Notes under the pieces: model-generated | Seen by the model: the letters and a program-made list of their open reading frames with translations, nothing else | Databases searched by the model: none | Told to the model about the DNA's origin: nothing | Part shown: positions 17,655-26,997 of the stretch, piece by piece | How the letters are laid out: each line of letters begins with the position of its first letter | Numbering within the stretch: position 1 is the stretch's first letter | Source of the DNA: Microcystis wesenbergii FACHB-1317 | GTDB lineage: Bacteria; Cyanobacteriota; Cyanobacteriia; Cyanobacteriales; Microcystaceae | DNA length: 40,771 bases | Direction: 5' to 3' | Assembly: GCF_014696875.1 (NCBI RefSeq) | Contig: NZ_JACJQV010000170.1 | Location: 1 to 40,771 of the forward strand | Made by a program: the position numbers and the translations under genes

Positions 17655-18094
17655 TGGGTTGAAAGCCTCGCCCTTTTAGGGCGACTTTATAGGATGTATG
17701 ATATTAAGAATAGCGGGCAGGGTAAGCAACCGCTTAAAAAACCCAGTCATCAACCGATGAACGCACCGTTCGGACCTCGGCGTGAGCTTTTGTCGAACGC
17801 AAAAGCTCACGGCTGAAGCCTTGAAAACTATAGTTATGGGGTTCTATAGGGGAATGCTCCTATAGGTAAAAGCTCTCAGCGTCAAGTACCAAAGAAACCA
17901 ATTATTTTAGAGGTTTTGAACTGTATCCTAGGGCCTACGAAAACAGGCTTCTGTAAGGTCGCGAAAGTCTGAGGAGAGAACCACCTCTGGGTGGGATTTC
18001 GCCAGGAATCTAATTCAAGTGGACTCGTTGAGCCAGAAATTCTCAGCCGTGATGCTAGAAGAATCCACGTCCGTTTACGGCGTGGGGTATGTCA
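17655..18094 (+). mobile_element. TnpB-less IS200/IS605-family relic (palindrome-associated element)
   Basis: The left side holds a hairpin, CGCCCT(17669-17674)/AGGGCG(17678-17683), in the context GAAAGCCTCG...GACTTTAT. The right side ends with the stem CCACG-CCG/CGG-CGTGG (18065-18085) followed by GGTATGTCAATT. An almost identical end (GAGTATGTCAATT) closes the tnpB relic at 34394. Between the ends there is no tnpA or tnpB frame, only about 370 bp of structured sequence. This fits an internally deleted IS200/IS605-type element moved by a TnpA elsewhere. The outer left boundary is approximate. Confidence 0.55.
17930..18090 (+). ncRNA. Candidate omega/reRNA scaffold at the right end of the IS200/IS605 relic
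   Basis: In TnpB elements the guide RNA scaffold lies at the 3' end and runs up to the right element end, with the flanking DNA as guide. Here the 3' part of the relic is preserved though no tnpB frame remains. It has several short stems, including the terminal CCACG/CGTGG hairpin, and shares GAATCC and the TATGTCAATT end with the second relic. The guide would start after 18090. The 5' limit is a guess. Whether it is transcribed is unknown. Confidence 0.35.
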
Positions 18095-18481
18095 ATTCTT
18101 AATTATCGCTTTGGTCGTGCTTTGATGACATCCGAGCAAGACGGCCATTTGCCTTTGAGATAAATTTCCCTCTTGACTAGGTTGGTAGAGTAAGTTTCTT
18201 TGTTCTATGTTAAGATGTTGGGGGCTTAGTTTTTGGGATTTGTTGTTGTATTGATCGGACAATACCTCATGAGCCTTTCTCTGTCAAATCTTAAGGAGTC
18301 GTGCGTTTCATTTTTGAATTGGCGATTTAAGATCAGTTTTGTTTAAGTATCTTTTACCATGACTTCTACATCGAACTTTCAGCCGAAGATAGTCTCAGAG
18401 TTTTAGCCGACCTCGAACTCAGGCTAGTTGCTCATTTTCACAGCAAAAACTGCATCCATAAATTTATCGCCGAATTTTAGC
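18095..18481. other. About 390 bp with no clear gene
   Basis: This stretch lies between the IS200/IS605 relic and the Schlafen/AlbA-type gene. A short open stretch just before that gene (HDFYIELSAEDSLRVLADLE, about 18359-18418) has protein-like composition but no start codon or recognised family, and may be a remnant. I see nothing else. Confidence 0.3.
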
Positions 18482-20371
18482 ATGGAAATTGACACACTAC
18501 TGCAGCAAATTGATATTGGAGAAGACCAAGAATATGAGTTTAAATCAGCCGAGGGAGGCTTGCCAAAAGACATTTGGGAAACTCTTTCAGCTTTCGCTAA
18601 TACCGATGGCGGTTACATTATTTTGGGTGTTAGCGAAAAAAAACCTAGATTAGAAATTACAGGATTGCGTAACCCTAAAAATCTTCAACAAGAGTTTTGG
18701 GATAACCACAACAACCGACAAAAACTGAATATATCTATCTGTTCTAATTCAGACGTAGAAGTTAAAAAGATTAATGAATATCAGCTTCTCATTATTCATA
18801 TTCCTAGAGCTACCCGAACTCAGCGTCCTGTATATATTAACAATAACCCAATGACTGGTACATATAAGCGAAATTATGAGGGAGATTATCGCTGTCATAA
18901 GGAGGAAATAGAGCAAATGTTTCGCGATGCCAGCAATGAACCTCAAGATTTTCAAGTTTTAGATAATTTTAATCTCAACGATATTGATCCTGAGACTCTG
19001 AAAGTATTTCGCCAACGGTTCAGCAATCGCGAACCCGATCATCCTTGGTTAGCATACAATGATCAACAATTACTCCATCAGTTAGGAGGATGGCGACGAG
19101 ATAGAAATTCTAGCAAAGAAGGATTAACTGTAGCGGGTTTACTCATGTTTGGACGAGAACGCAGTATTTTAGATGCTTTCCCCCATTATAGTCTCGACTA
19201 TCAGGAAAAATTCTCTGACGATCCTGAAAAAAGATAGACATATCGCTTAACTCTTGATGGTAAATGGGAAGCTAATTTACTTAACTCTTATTATCGTGTT
19301 TATGGCAGATTAATTAATAATTTAGATGTTCCTTTTCAATTAGATAAAGATGCCGTTCGTAAAGATGAAACCCATGTTCATGAAGCTTTAAGAGAGGCTT
19401 TAGTTAATACTTTAATCCACGCCGATCACCAGTCTTCACGGCCTATAAAGGTGGTAAAATCTATCGATGGCTATCTGTTTTCTAATCCCGGTCGTCTGAG
19501 AATTCCCCTAGAGCGTCTCTATGAAGGCGGCACTAGCGATCCTCGTAATCCTCATCTACAAAAAATGTTTCAAATGCTCGGATTAGGTGAAAAAGCTGGC
19601 TCTGGATTTGGGAAAATTCTTCGTGCTTGGAAAGAACAACAATGGTTGAGTCCCCTAGTTTCGGAAAAACTGGACCTAGAAGTTACATCTGTTAATTTAC
19701 CGATGACAAGTTTTATTCCCGAAGCAGTTGAAGTGGAATTAAAAAGGATTATCGGGGATGCTTACCGTCAGTTAGGTGATCTTGATAGGATAATATTAGT
19801 ATTAGCGCATCAGTTTGAGGAAATTAGTAATACTGACATTCAGCGTTATCGATCAGAACATCCCAGAGATATTAGCGAACGCCTTCGTAATTTAGTTCAA
19901 AATGGCTGGTTACACCAGTCAGGTAAGTGTCGGGGAACACGCTACACCCTACCGAACCAGAATTTTTCAGCGCAACTTTCTCTATTACCAAGCTCCGAAC
20001 ATTACCCACCAAGCTCCGAACATTACCCACCAAGCTCCGAACATTACCCACCAAGCTCCGAACATTACCCACCAAGCTCCGAACATTACCAACAGTTAGA
20101 GGCAATTGCTGAACCCATACGCAGAAAAGGCCGCGCTAGTAAAGATTCGGTACGAAAAGTGATTCTTGAACTATGCTCCCAACAATATCTACCCCTCCGA
20201 ACATTAGCTCAACTGCTCGGAAGAGAACCTGATACTATTCGTAATCACTATGTTAACCCGATGATAGATGAGGGATTGCTGACGCTTAAGCATCCCGAAC
20301 AAGGGAACCATCCTCAACAAGCTTATCGAACAGTCTCTCGATCGCATTTCCTATCAGCGCAAGATGAGTAA
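18482..20371 (+). pseudogene. AlbA_2/Schlafen-type ATP-binding regulator interrupted by one in-frame TAG
   Basis: One frame runs from ATG 18482 to TAA 20371 (629 codons) with a single TAG at 19235-19237. Before it lies the AlbA_2 domain (DQEYEFKSAEGG, FANTDGGYIILGV); after it come HEALREALVNTLIHADHQ and LFSNPGRLRIP (GHKL-like part), then GLGEKAGSGFGKI. A winged-helix end (RTLAQLLGREPDTIRNHY) follows a linker of five SSEHYPP repeats. The context DPEKR-stop-TYRLTLDG suggests a Trp TGG changed to TAG. Everything else is intact, so the mutation is recent, or a shorter N-terminal protein of 251 residues and a restarted C-terminal one are made. Such proteins are found among defence-related and regulatory genes; the role is not known. 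Confidence 0.75.
19991..20095 (+). repeat. Five 21-bp coding tandem repeats (SSEHYPP)
   Basis: The 21-bp unit AGCTCCGAACATTACCCACC plus A is repeated five times, with the last copy diverged at its end. Each unit encodes SSEHYPP. The perfect identity of the first four copies points to replication slippage or recent expansion. It forms the linker before the C-terminal winged helix. Confidence 0.95.
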
Positions 20372-20426
20372 ACACCCGCTCCTCAAATCCGAGAGATTAA
20401 GCAGACTACATCGGCAAACCACTAAT

Positions 20427-21545
20427 TTAGCGATCGATACCTAACTTATCACTTAACATTTCCCTGACGATTTTAGCGGTAGCGGGGGCTAATAAAACCC
20501 CGTTGCGGTAGTGTCCCGTGGCCAGAATAACGTTATCGTATCCGGGCAAATATTCGATGATGGGAGCGGATTTTTTCTCCGGTCGCGGTCGCTTACCGGA
20601 CCAAGTACGCACGATCGCACCCGCAGCCAAAGAGGGACAAAAAGTGATCGCTTTTTGATACACTTGCTCTAATAGGGCAGTATCATGCATAATTTCGTCC
20701 TTTTCGTCCATAAATTCCACCGTTGCTCCAATCCAGTATTCTGCTCCGGCCAAAGGCAGAATATGCAGGTCATTTCCCGTTAAAATCGGCTTAAAATCGG
20801 AACTTTCTAAGGGTTGCGTCAATTTTATCTGTAAAGCTTGCCCTAAAACCGGTCGAATCTCCACTGGATGGGTAAGAGTTTCGGTTAAAGCAGTGGAACC
20901 AATTCCCGCAGAAAGAATCAAAAAGTCGGTTTCTTCCATACCATTAGAACTATAAACCTGGGTGCATTGCCTCAAATTAGAGCCTTGAAGCTCTGTATTC
21001 CCGAAATTTTCAACTTTTATCCCAAATTGACATTTAACCCCCCTTCTTGCCGCAGCAGCGACGAGAGCCTCCGTGAGCAGGGCCGGATTAATTTGATGAT
21101 CCCTGGGAGAATAGATAGCACCCTGGAGATGATCGCTGGCCACCTGGGGACATTTTTGGTTTAAAGTCTCTTGATCCCAGATTTCTAGACAATATCCCTG
21201 TTCTTGGCGGATTTGGGCTAACTTGCGCCAATTTTCTTCATCTTCGGCACTCGAGCGCAGTAGGACAATACCATCACGGTTACAGGGAATAGTCAGTCCA
21301 GTGAGGGATTCTAGCTCAGGAAGGAGGGTTTCGTAACGTTTTAAACTTTCTTGCCGCAGTTTCCAAGCTCTACCTTTAGTTTTATGGCTGATAATACCCA
21401 TTAAAATCCCTAAAGCTGCCCCAGTTGCTCCTTGTCCCGGTTTTTTTTCATCGATGAGGGTAATTTCTAATCCTTCGATGGCACTTAATTCGTAGGCAAT
21501 GGTGGCCCCTACTATCCCCGCACCGATGATGACAATTTTAGTCAT
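20427..21545 (-). CDS. FAD-dependent oxidoreductase of the DAO family (ThiO/glycine oxidase-like)
   Basis: The 372-residue flavoprotein starts with the dinucleotide-binding motif VIIGAGIVGATIAYEL (residues 5-20), followed by an acidic strand end and the GQGATGAALGIL loop. This is the standard DAO plan. Near the C-terminus, TWSGKRPRPEKKSAPIIEY and NVILATGHYRNGVLLAP match glycine oxidase ThiO, where the Arg and Gly-His-Tyr-Arg segments line the active site. ThiO makes dehydroglycine for the thiazole of thiamin. Some cyanobacteria fuse ThiO to ThiG, but this protein ends after the DAO domain. No thiamin genes are adjacent, so another amine or amino-acid substrate is possible. Confidence 0.75.
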   Translation of the reverse strand: MTKIVIIGAGIVGATIAYELSAIEGLEITLIDEKKPGQGATGAALGILMGIISHKTKGRAWKLRQESLKRYETLLPELESLTGLTIPCNRDGIVLLRSSAEDEENWRKLAQIRQEQGYCLEIWDQETLNQKCPQVASDHLQGAIYSPRDHQINPALLTEALVAAAARRGVKCQFGIKVENFGNTELQGSNLRQCTQVYSSNGMEETDFLILSAGIGSTALTETLTHPVEIRPVLGQALQIKLTQPLESSDFKPILTGNDLHILPLAGAEYWIGATVEFMDEKDEIMHDTALLEQVYQKAITFCPSLAAGAIVRTWSGKRPRPEKKSAPIIEYLPGYDNVILATGHYRNGVLLAPATAKIVREMLSDKLGIDR

Positions 21546-21595
21546 AAACTCCAGAGGTTATTTTTCTAGCAGCAACAGGACTAAAAAAGGGTTGA

Positions 21596-21840
21596 GGCTG
21601 CATCTCACATTTGCAGAAATACGGACAATCAGCAATTATCAGTGATTCTTAAATTATCACAGATATATCAGCAGCTGCGTGTAAGCATCCCACCGAAAAA
21701 CTAATGCGCGGGGGGTTTGGGGGGTTCTACCCCCCAAAGACTTGGATTGAGTGATAAAATCGGAAGTAATGACCAATTTTAGAAGACAGTTTACATTTAA
21801 AAATCCCAACTCAACAGATTTACAAAAATGAGATGCACCC
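21596..21840. mobile_element. 245-bp non-autonomous element with 8-bp target duplication AGGGTTGA
   Basis: The ends are GGCTGCATCTCA and the complement of GGGTGCATCTCA (11 of 12 pairs). Perfect 8-bp direct repeats AGGGTTGA flank it at 21588-21595 and 21841-21848. Inside is the G-run/C-run GGGGGGTTTGGGGGG and CCCCCC. The small minus-strand frame within it has no family features. It lies between the ThiO-like gene and the split DUF4870 gene. It shares the GCATCTCA core and 8-bp duplication with the element at 37236. Confidence 0.85.
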
Positions 21841-21872
21841 AGGGTTGAACAGGTTGCCACCCCGATAATTAA

Positions 21873-22352
21873 TTACAGAACCCGGAAAATAAAAGGATAA
21901 CGGAAAACCTTATAGACATCTTTCCAGACTTGCAGGATAGCAAGAATGGGGAGAACAATATTCACCACAGCAAGAATCGGTAAGAGCAAATAACCGATTA
22001 AAACCCAAACTAGAATCCCAGCAATTAGGTAGTATAACCACATATTCAGGTGAAAGTTTAAAGCTTCTTTGGCTCTTCTGGTTTCTGTGTGGAAATGAGG
22101 TCTATACTGATGGGTTTTTCCATAAAATAGTCCTAAAAGTGTTGCCTAGTAAGCATTTCACGATTCCATAAGCAAAAATTATCACACAAAGTCGAGAAGA
22201 GCCGCTTCTTTGGCGTTTTCCTTCACCGTTTCATCATCAGAAATGAAATAAATAGCTAAGGGAATTCCCACTGATACCAGCGTAGCAGTCAAAAAGATCG
22301 AAGCATGACAAGCCACGGATAGGAGTCTTTTTTTGGTTAAATCTTCACTCAT
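21873..22352 (-). pseudogene. DUF4870 (Tic20-like) membrane protein gene split by a 133-bp insertion
   Basis: The 5' part (ATG 22352) encodes MSEDLTKKRLLSVACHASIF and a first membrane helix, up to DDETVKENAKEA. It then runs into the inserted element and stops after ALLDFV. The 3' part resumes with ALNFHLNMWLYYLIAG, further helices, and ends YPFIFRVL at TAA 21873. Joining AKEA to LNFHLN by removing the element plus one target copy gives an uninterrupted 112-residue protein with the typical DUF4870 pattern, in which EALNFH precedes paired helices. DUF4870 proteins are small membrane proteins of unknown function. As it stands only a 56-residue N-terminal fragment can be made. Confidence 0.9.
22071..22203. 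mobile_element. 133-bp MITE with 8-bp target duplication GCTTCTTT
   Basis: The left end GGCTCTTCTGGTTTCTGTGTG is matched by the inverted right end CACACAAAGTCGAGAAGAGCC (about 17 of 21 positions). Perfect 8-bp direct repeats GCTTCTTT flank it at 22063-22070 and 22204-22211. It has no coding capacity. A relative with the same CACACAGA...AGAAGAGCC end lies at 39373-39517. It interrupts the DUF4870 gene. Confidence 0.92.
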
Positions 22353-22371
22353 GACCATTGGGTTTATCCCC

Positions 22372-23376
22372 CTAAAATTGGCGGAGAAAGCGGATATCGC
22401 TATTATAACAACGGCGAATATCGTCTATCTCATGTAATACCATAGCAAATCTTTCCACGCCAAAACCAGCAGCAAAACCCGTATAGATTTGGGGGTCATA
22501 ACCGACTGCTTTTAAGACATTGGGATCCACCATACCACAGCCCATCACCTCCAACCATTTGCCTTTCCACTGCACATCTACCTCGGCCGAGGGTTCAGTA
22601 AAAGGGAAGTAGGAAGCGCGGAATTTAACCGGTAAATCGGCCCCAAACATTTGCTTAAGAAATTCTTTAATTGTTCCTTTCAAATCCGTAAAGGTTAATC
22701 CCCGGTCCACCGCTAATAATTCCACTTGATGGAAAACCGCGGAATGGGTTGCATCCACGGTATCACGACGATAAACGCGGCCCGGGGCCACAATCCGAAT
22801 TGGGGGTTCATGACTTTCCATGTAGCGAATCTGCACCGGGGAGGTATGGGTCCGCAATAAACGACCATCCCTCAAGAAAAAAGTATCCTGCATATCCCGG
22901 GCCGGATGGTCAGCAGGGATATTTAAAGCCTCAAAATTATAATAATCGCTTTCTACCTGCGGCCCGGTGGCGATGGTGTAACCCAGACCGACGAAAATAT
23001 CGATCATGCGATCAACTGTGCTATTTAAGGGGTGAATTCGCCCTAAAGGACGGCTAAGAGCAGGTAGGGTGACATCGAGGGTTTCCGCCGCTAATTTCGC
23101 CTTAATTTGGGCATTCTGGAGACTTTCTCGCTGGGATTCCAGCAGCGATTGTACTAATTCTTTGACCTCATTAGCGATCGCACCGAGGCGCGGTCTCTCT
23201 TCGGGGGTTAATTTGCCCATTTCGCGTAAAATCTGCGATAATTCTCCTTTCTTACCCAGATAATTCACCCTTAGCTGTTCTAAGTCTTCTAGGGTTGTTG
23301 TTTCTTCGATGGAATTTTCCGCTTTCCCTGTTAAGGTTTTTAGGGCAGTTTCGATCGGATGGGGGGATAAACTCAT
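22372..23376 (-). CDS. pheS: Phenylalanyl-tRNA synthetase alpha subunit
   Basis: This 334-residue class II synthetase subunit charges tRNA-Phe as an alpha2beta2 complex with PheT, which is encoded elsewhere. The N-terminal coiled coil that grips tRNA is residues 1-95. Motif 2 is in [20 protein letters not shown], the phenylalanine pocket near VMGCGMVDP, and motif 3 in [18 protein letters not shown]. The usual bacterial length is present. ATG 23376 is preceded by AAATGCCCTAATT without a strong ribosome site. The gene is alone on the minus strand, downstream of and divergent from the RNA-binding protein gene. Confidence 0.97.
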   Translation of the reverse strand: MSLSPHPIETALKTLTGKAENSIEETTTLEDLEQLRVNYLGKKGELSQILREMGKLTPEERPRLGAIANEVKELVQSLLESQRESLQNAQIKAKLAAETLDVTLPALSRPLGRIHPLNSTVDRMIDIFVGLGYTIATGPQVESDYYNFEALNIPADHPARDMQDTFFLRDGRLLRTHTSPVQIRYMESHEPPIRIVAPGRVYRRDTVDATHSAVFHQVELLAVDRGLTFTDLKGTIKEFLKQMFGADLPVKFRASYFPFTEPSAEVDVQWKGKWLEVMGCGMVDPNVLKAVGYDPQIYTGFAAGFGVERFAMVLHEIDDIRRCYNSDIRFLRQF

Positions 23377-23617
23377 AATTAGGGCATTTTATGGGGCAGC
23401 ATTCTAGTCTAGTTTATCTGCTGCCGTGGCGAGAGCGGCAGCATCGATCAAAGCTAATAGCTATGTGCTAGGATGGAAGTTGAGAATAAAAGTCGGCACT
23501 GCGGCTCGTTGTCAGTATTAATGGTCAAAGCGTTTCTGTTTAGTATTGGTTCAGCTAGTTCCCGAAATCTTGGTTCTCTACAAATCTGTTGTTTTTATCT
23601 GTGCAAGGATAGGTTTT

Positions 23618-23911
23618 ATGTCAATTTATGTTGGTAATCTCCCCTTCGAGGTTGACCAAGACGACGTAGTTGAGGTTTTTAAAGAATACGGTAAAATTAA
23701 GCGCGTTCACCTCCCCATGGATCGGGAAACGGGAAAAAAACGCGGGTTCGCTTTCGTGGAAATGGAAACCCCAGAGGAAGAAACGAAGGCTATTGCCGCT
23801 CTTGACGGCGCTCAATGGATGGGGCGAGAATTAAAAGTCAATCAAGCTCGTGAAAGAGAACCCAAATCTTCCTTCGGTGGTGGCAATCGCAATCGAGATC
23901 GTCGCTACTAA
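23618..23911 (+). CDS. Cyanobacterial RRM-type RNA-binding protein (Rbp family)
   Basis: The 97-residue protein is a single RNA-recognition motif. RNP2 is IYVGNLPF (3-10), RNP1 is KRGFAFVEM (41-49), and ALDGAQWMGRELKVNQA closes the fold. A glycine/arginine-rich tail of about 20 residues (SSFGGGNRNRDRRY) marks the type I, cold-regulated Rbp group. ATG 23618 follows AAGGATAGG; the 72 bases upstream in frame are part of a long leader of roughly 100 bp or more, and such leaders control cold induction in this family. A small basic protein is encoded downstream. Confidence 0.93.
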   Translation: MSIYVGNLPFEVDQDDVVEVFKEYGKIKRVHLPMDRETGKKRGFAFVEMETPEEETKAIAALDGAQWMGRELKVNQAREREPKSSFGGGNRNRDRRY

Positions 23912-24023
23912 TCCCCAATCGTAACCATTCTAGGCTATGATTACCTAACTTCTTTTCATTGTCAATGGGGGGAGCGATCGCTCGTTTCCCCGCTTGTCTA
24001 TCTAATATCCCAAGGAGATTCTT

Positions 24024-24188
24024 GTGGCTAAACGTCGTAATTTGAAAAAAGAAAAAGCTGAACGCAACCGCGCCTACGCGCGTCAATTCCGGGCTGCCTC
24101 TAATCGTACCACCACCAGAGGAGGTAGAGGCGGTTATTCCAGCGATCAAAGACAATCTTCGGAAAATGAAGGGGCAGCCGATACCTAA
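24024..24188 (+). CDS. Small basic protein downstream of the RNA-binding protein gene
   Basis: A 54-residue protein starts at GTG 24024 with AAGGAG seven bases upstream. It reads (M)[20 protein letters not shown] followed by an Arg/Gly-rich stretch ([11 protein letters not shown]) and an acidic end. The charge pattern suggests RNA or ribosome binding. I recall similar small basic proteins next to rbp genes in cyanobacteria but know no assigned function. Its stop codon overlaps the stop of the convergent gene (24185-24188). It is separated from the RNA-binding protein gene by about 110 bp and may be on the same transcript. Confidence 0.7.
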   Translation: MAKRRNLKKEKAERNRAYARQFRAASNRTTTRGGRGGYSSDQRQSSENEGAADT

Positions 24189-26884
24189 TCTGCTGACTTA
24201 GTTAAACTAGCAATAAAAGCCCTAGCCTCGCTTTTATTGCTGACTATTCCATCTAAAGTCGCCCCCAACACCGCCGCAAGTAATAGTTTAAACTGGGGAC
24301 CGGGTTGATAACCCAAAGCTTTTAGGTCATTGCCGTCGATAGGAGCCTCAATCTGCGACCATTTAGTTAAATATCGCCAGATTAAACCCCGAATCCTAGT
24401 CTGACTCCTCACCGCCACCAATAACAAACTAGGAACCTGATAACCATTGAAAAAGCTGACGATTTGACTAATGGGGCGATCATAAGCAAAATTATTGCTA
24501 ATCTCCTTTTCCATAACTTCTAGTTTTTGTAAACGCCCCACAGTATCTTTAGGCAATTGTAAATTATTAGCGATCGCTATTCTTTCCCCCACAGCCAGAG
24601 AAGCGATTAATAATTCCAACCGCATTAACCAAGCATTCACTGGCAATTCCAGACTTAAACAATCTAACCAACGACTGAGACAGCGCAATTGTCGCCATAA
24701 AGCCCGATTTAAACTTAAATCCCCGTGTAAACAGTGCAAAGCCCCCAAATCGGCCAACTTTTCTAAGGCACTTTCCCAGTAATCCGCCTCTAAAATATAA
24801 TTCAACTCCGCTTTTAAACGGGACTGTAAAGCGGGTGCATTCTGATTTTGTTGCCGTGAGCGATCATAAACCCCACTTTCGATCGCATACCTAATATAGT
24901 TTTCTGTCAAGGGTTCAATAACAAATCTTAAGCGAGTGGCAAAACGCACCGCTCGATAGATGCGCGTTGGATCCTCAATAAAACTATTAGCGTGGAGAAC
25001 CCGGATGTGTTGGGCGCGTAAATCCAACATACCGCCAAAAAAGTCGAGTAATTCTCCCTCTTTCGGCGAAGTTAGGCGAATTGCCAGAGCATTAATCGTA
25101 AAATCCCTTCTATACAAATCCTGTCGAATCGAACTAGCCTCCACTTGGGGATTACTGGCAGGATAGGGATAGAATTCCGTGCGTGCCGTGGCGATATCCA
25201 CCCATAACGAGCCAAAACGCTCATCTTTGTGCCATAACAAAGCCGCCGTCTGAAATTCCCCGTGAATCGATAACCGGGCCCCCGGATAAATTTCCTGTAA
25301 ACAATTAGCCAAATCCACCCCCGCACCCACATCGGCGGCACGATGGCAGCCATCCACCACTAAATCGATATCCTGTAACAATAAACTATCCCTTTCTGTG
25401 GCTAACAATAAATCCCGCACCGCACCCCCAACCAGATAGAGATGCCAACCGCGTTTTTGAGCGGCAGCGGCAGCAGCTTGCAGGAATGACCATAAAATCG
25501 GCTCTAAACGCTCTTTAATCGCCGGTAAAAGACAGGAAACCAAAGCAACCCCTTCAAAACGCACCCGCTCATTTTGATGAATCTGTCTTAATACATCTGT
25601 ACGAGTGACGATACCGACTAACTGCCCATTTTCTAGTACAGGTAAACGCCCCAAATCATACGTTACCATCAGCGACTCGATTTCCTGAAGAGAAGTGTCG
25701 GGGGTAATAGTTTTCGGATTACAAGTCATGTATCCCTTCACAGGAGAGCGAGAAAAGCCGTGATGGAGAGCTAAATCGAGGTCACGACGAGAAATCACCC
25801 CAACTAAGCGATCCTGCTCATCTACCACCGATAACCCCGAATGGCCGTAACGAAAAAGGATGCGCTCGGCTTGAGATATGGAAGTATCGGGACGAATTGT
25901 CCGCACCGGAGAAGACATTAAATCCCTAGCGGTAGGAGAAGGGGGAATTTGAGCAATTAAGTCCCCCAGTAGTTGATTTAACTGTTGAACTGGCTGAACA
26001 TCGCGAAAACTCACCGAAGCGGCCTGAGCATGACCACCGCCGTTATAGGGGGAAAAAAGCTGATATAGATTCACTCCATCGATCCTAGAGCGACCAATCA
26101 CAGTTAAACGCTGTCGGGATTTATCTTCCTCGTCTTTACTATAACTATGACCAAAAAGTAGCGCATCACTATCGGATAATTCCAGTAGGCGCTCGGCCAC
26201 ACTAGACAAACCCGGGATAAAATCGGCAGTATGGAGGAGAACGTGGGCGATTTTACGGTCATGGATCGTTTTAATCTCTAGATTTTCCCAAGCAAGGCTA
26301 AATAACTCCTGTAAGCGCGGAGAAAAACTCGGTTGACAGTATTGGGCGATCGTTTTAATGTTAGCAGCACAGGTCATTAACCAAGCCAAAGCATAGGCAT
26401 CCCTGGGGGTACTACCGGCAAAAGTCAGGGAACCCGTGTCAACATGAATACCGAGCGCCATTACCGTCGCTGCCATCGAGTTTGGCTTAATGTGGGCTTT
26501 TTGTAAAGCTTCCACAATCAAAGTCGTGGTGGCTCCCACCGCCTCTAAATGGACGCTAGAGGCATGAATATCGCTTTCACTATCCAAATGATGATCATAC
26601 AATTCGATCGCCTGTAAATGCCCTAAATCGAGCCACTGGGAGGCTTTTCCCAGACGCTCTCGCCACTGATTATCAACGATAATTAAAGAGCGAATACGGT
26701 CCGGATTGACACTACGCATTTCAATTAAAGCGAATTCATCCCGATGCAGGGCCAAAAATTCCCTCACCGTCGGATGCGCGCCTCCCGTTAACACAATGCG
26801 ACTACCCGCTTTCAGCAACGATAAACCCACCGCTGCCCCCAAAGCGTCAAAATCCGCCGTTTGATGACATAAAATTAAATCCAT
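24185..26884 (-). CDS. DHH phosphoesterase - CBS pair - tRNA nucleotidyltransferase fusion
   Basis: The 899-residue protein joins three enzymes. An N-terminal DHH/DHHA1 phosphoesterase has DFDALGA at 11-17, DHH at 97-99 and GGGHAQAA at 282-289. Two CBS domains follow (about 318-435, the first starting [12 protein letters not shown]), which usually bind adenine nucleotides. The last part is a class II CCA-adding/poly(A) polymerase with [10 protein letters not shown] (484-493), the catalytic DID at 505-507 and [10 protein letters not shown]. This architecture is known in cyanobacteria and Aquificales, where the enzyme adds A or CA residues to tRNA ends. The tRNA-Gly in this window indeed lacks an encoded CCA. 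It is convergent with the small basic protein; the stops overlap. Confidence 0.93.
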   Translation of the reverse strand: MDLILCHQTADFDALGAAVGLSLLKAGSRIVLTGGAHPTVREFLALHRDEFALIEMRSVNPDRIRSLIIVDNQWRERLGKASQWLDLGHLQAIELYDHHLDSESDIHASSVHLEAVGATTTLIVEALQKAHIKPNSMAATVMALGIHVDTGSLTFAGSTPRDAYALAWLMTCAANIKTIAQYCQPSFSPRLQELFSLAWENLEIKTIHDRKIAHVLLHTADFIPGLSSVAERLLELSDSDALLFGHSYSKDEEDKSRQRLTVIGRSRIDGVNLYQLFSPYNGGGHAQAASVSFRDVQPVQQLNQLLGDLIAQIPPSPTARDLMSSPVRTIRPDTSISQAERILFRYGHSGLSVVDEQDRLVGVISRRDLDLALHHGFSRSPVKGYMTCNPKTITPDTSLQEIESLMVTYDLGRLPVLENGQLVGIVTRTDVLRQIHQNERVRFEGVALVSCLLPAIKERLEPILWSFLQAAAAAAQKRGWHLYLVGGAVRDLLLATERDSLLLQDIDLVVDGCHRAADVGAGVDLANCLQEIYPGARLSIHGEFQTAALLWHKDERFGSLWVDIATARTEFYPYPASNPQVEASSIRQDLYRRDFTINALAIRLTSPKEGELLDFFGGMLDLRAQHIRVLHANSFIEDPTRIYRAVRFATRLRFVIEPLTENYIRYAIESGVYDRSRQQNQNAPALQSRLKAELNYILEADYWESALEKLADLGALHCLHGDLSLNRALWRQLRCLSRWLDCLSLELPVNAWLMRLELLIASLAVGERIAIANNLQLPKDTVGRLQKLEVMEKEISNNFAYDRPISQIVSFFNGYQVPSLLLVAVRSQTRIRGLIWRYLTKWSQIEAPIDGNDLKALGYQPGPQFKLLLAAVLGATLDGIVSNKSEARAFIASLTKSAD

Positions 26885-26997
26885 ATTTTTTAGTAAGGAG
26901 AAGTTATCGGGATTTTTTCTGTATCTATTGTTACTAAATGCTCGGCAATAACCGGGTCAAGTACTATAAGTTAGCAAATCATGACTGAGAGAAACCG

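Noticed and set aside
19991-20095. A CRISPR array
   Set aside because: Contiguous 21-bp coding repeats with no spacers.
19451-20371. An independent downstream gene
   Set aside because: It is in the same frame as 18482-19234, and the intervening codons are conserved in type, so it is the second half of one interrupted gene.
21657-21860. Small minus-strand protein gene
   Set aside because: It lies almost wholly inside the 245-bp element and reads across its G/C runs with no family features.
22071-22123. A 1-base deletion in an A-run as the cause of the DUF4870 frame break (a frame MEKTHQYRPHF could be rebuilt)
   Set aside because: The 5' half of the gene lies upstream of an insertion with inverted ends and exact 8-bp target copies; removing that insertion restores the gene without invoking a frameshift.
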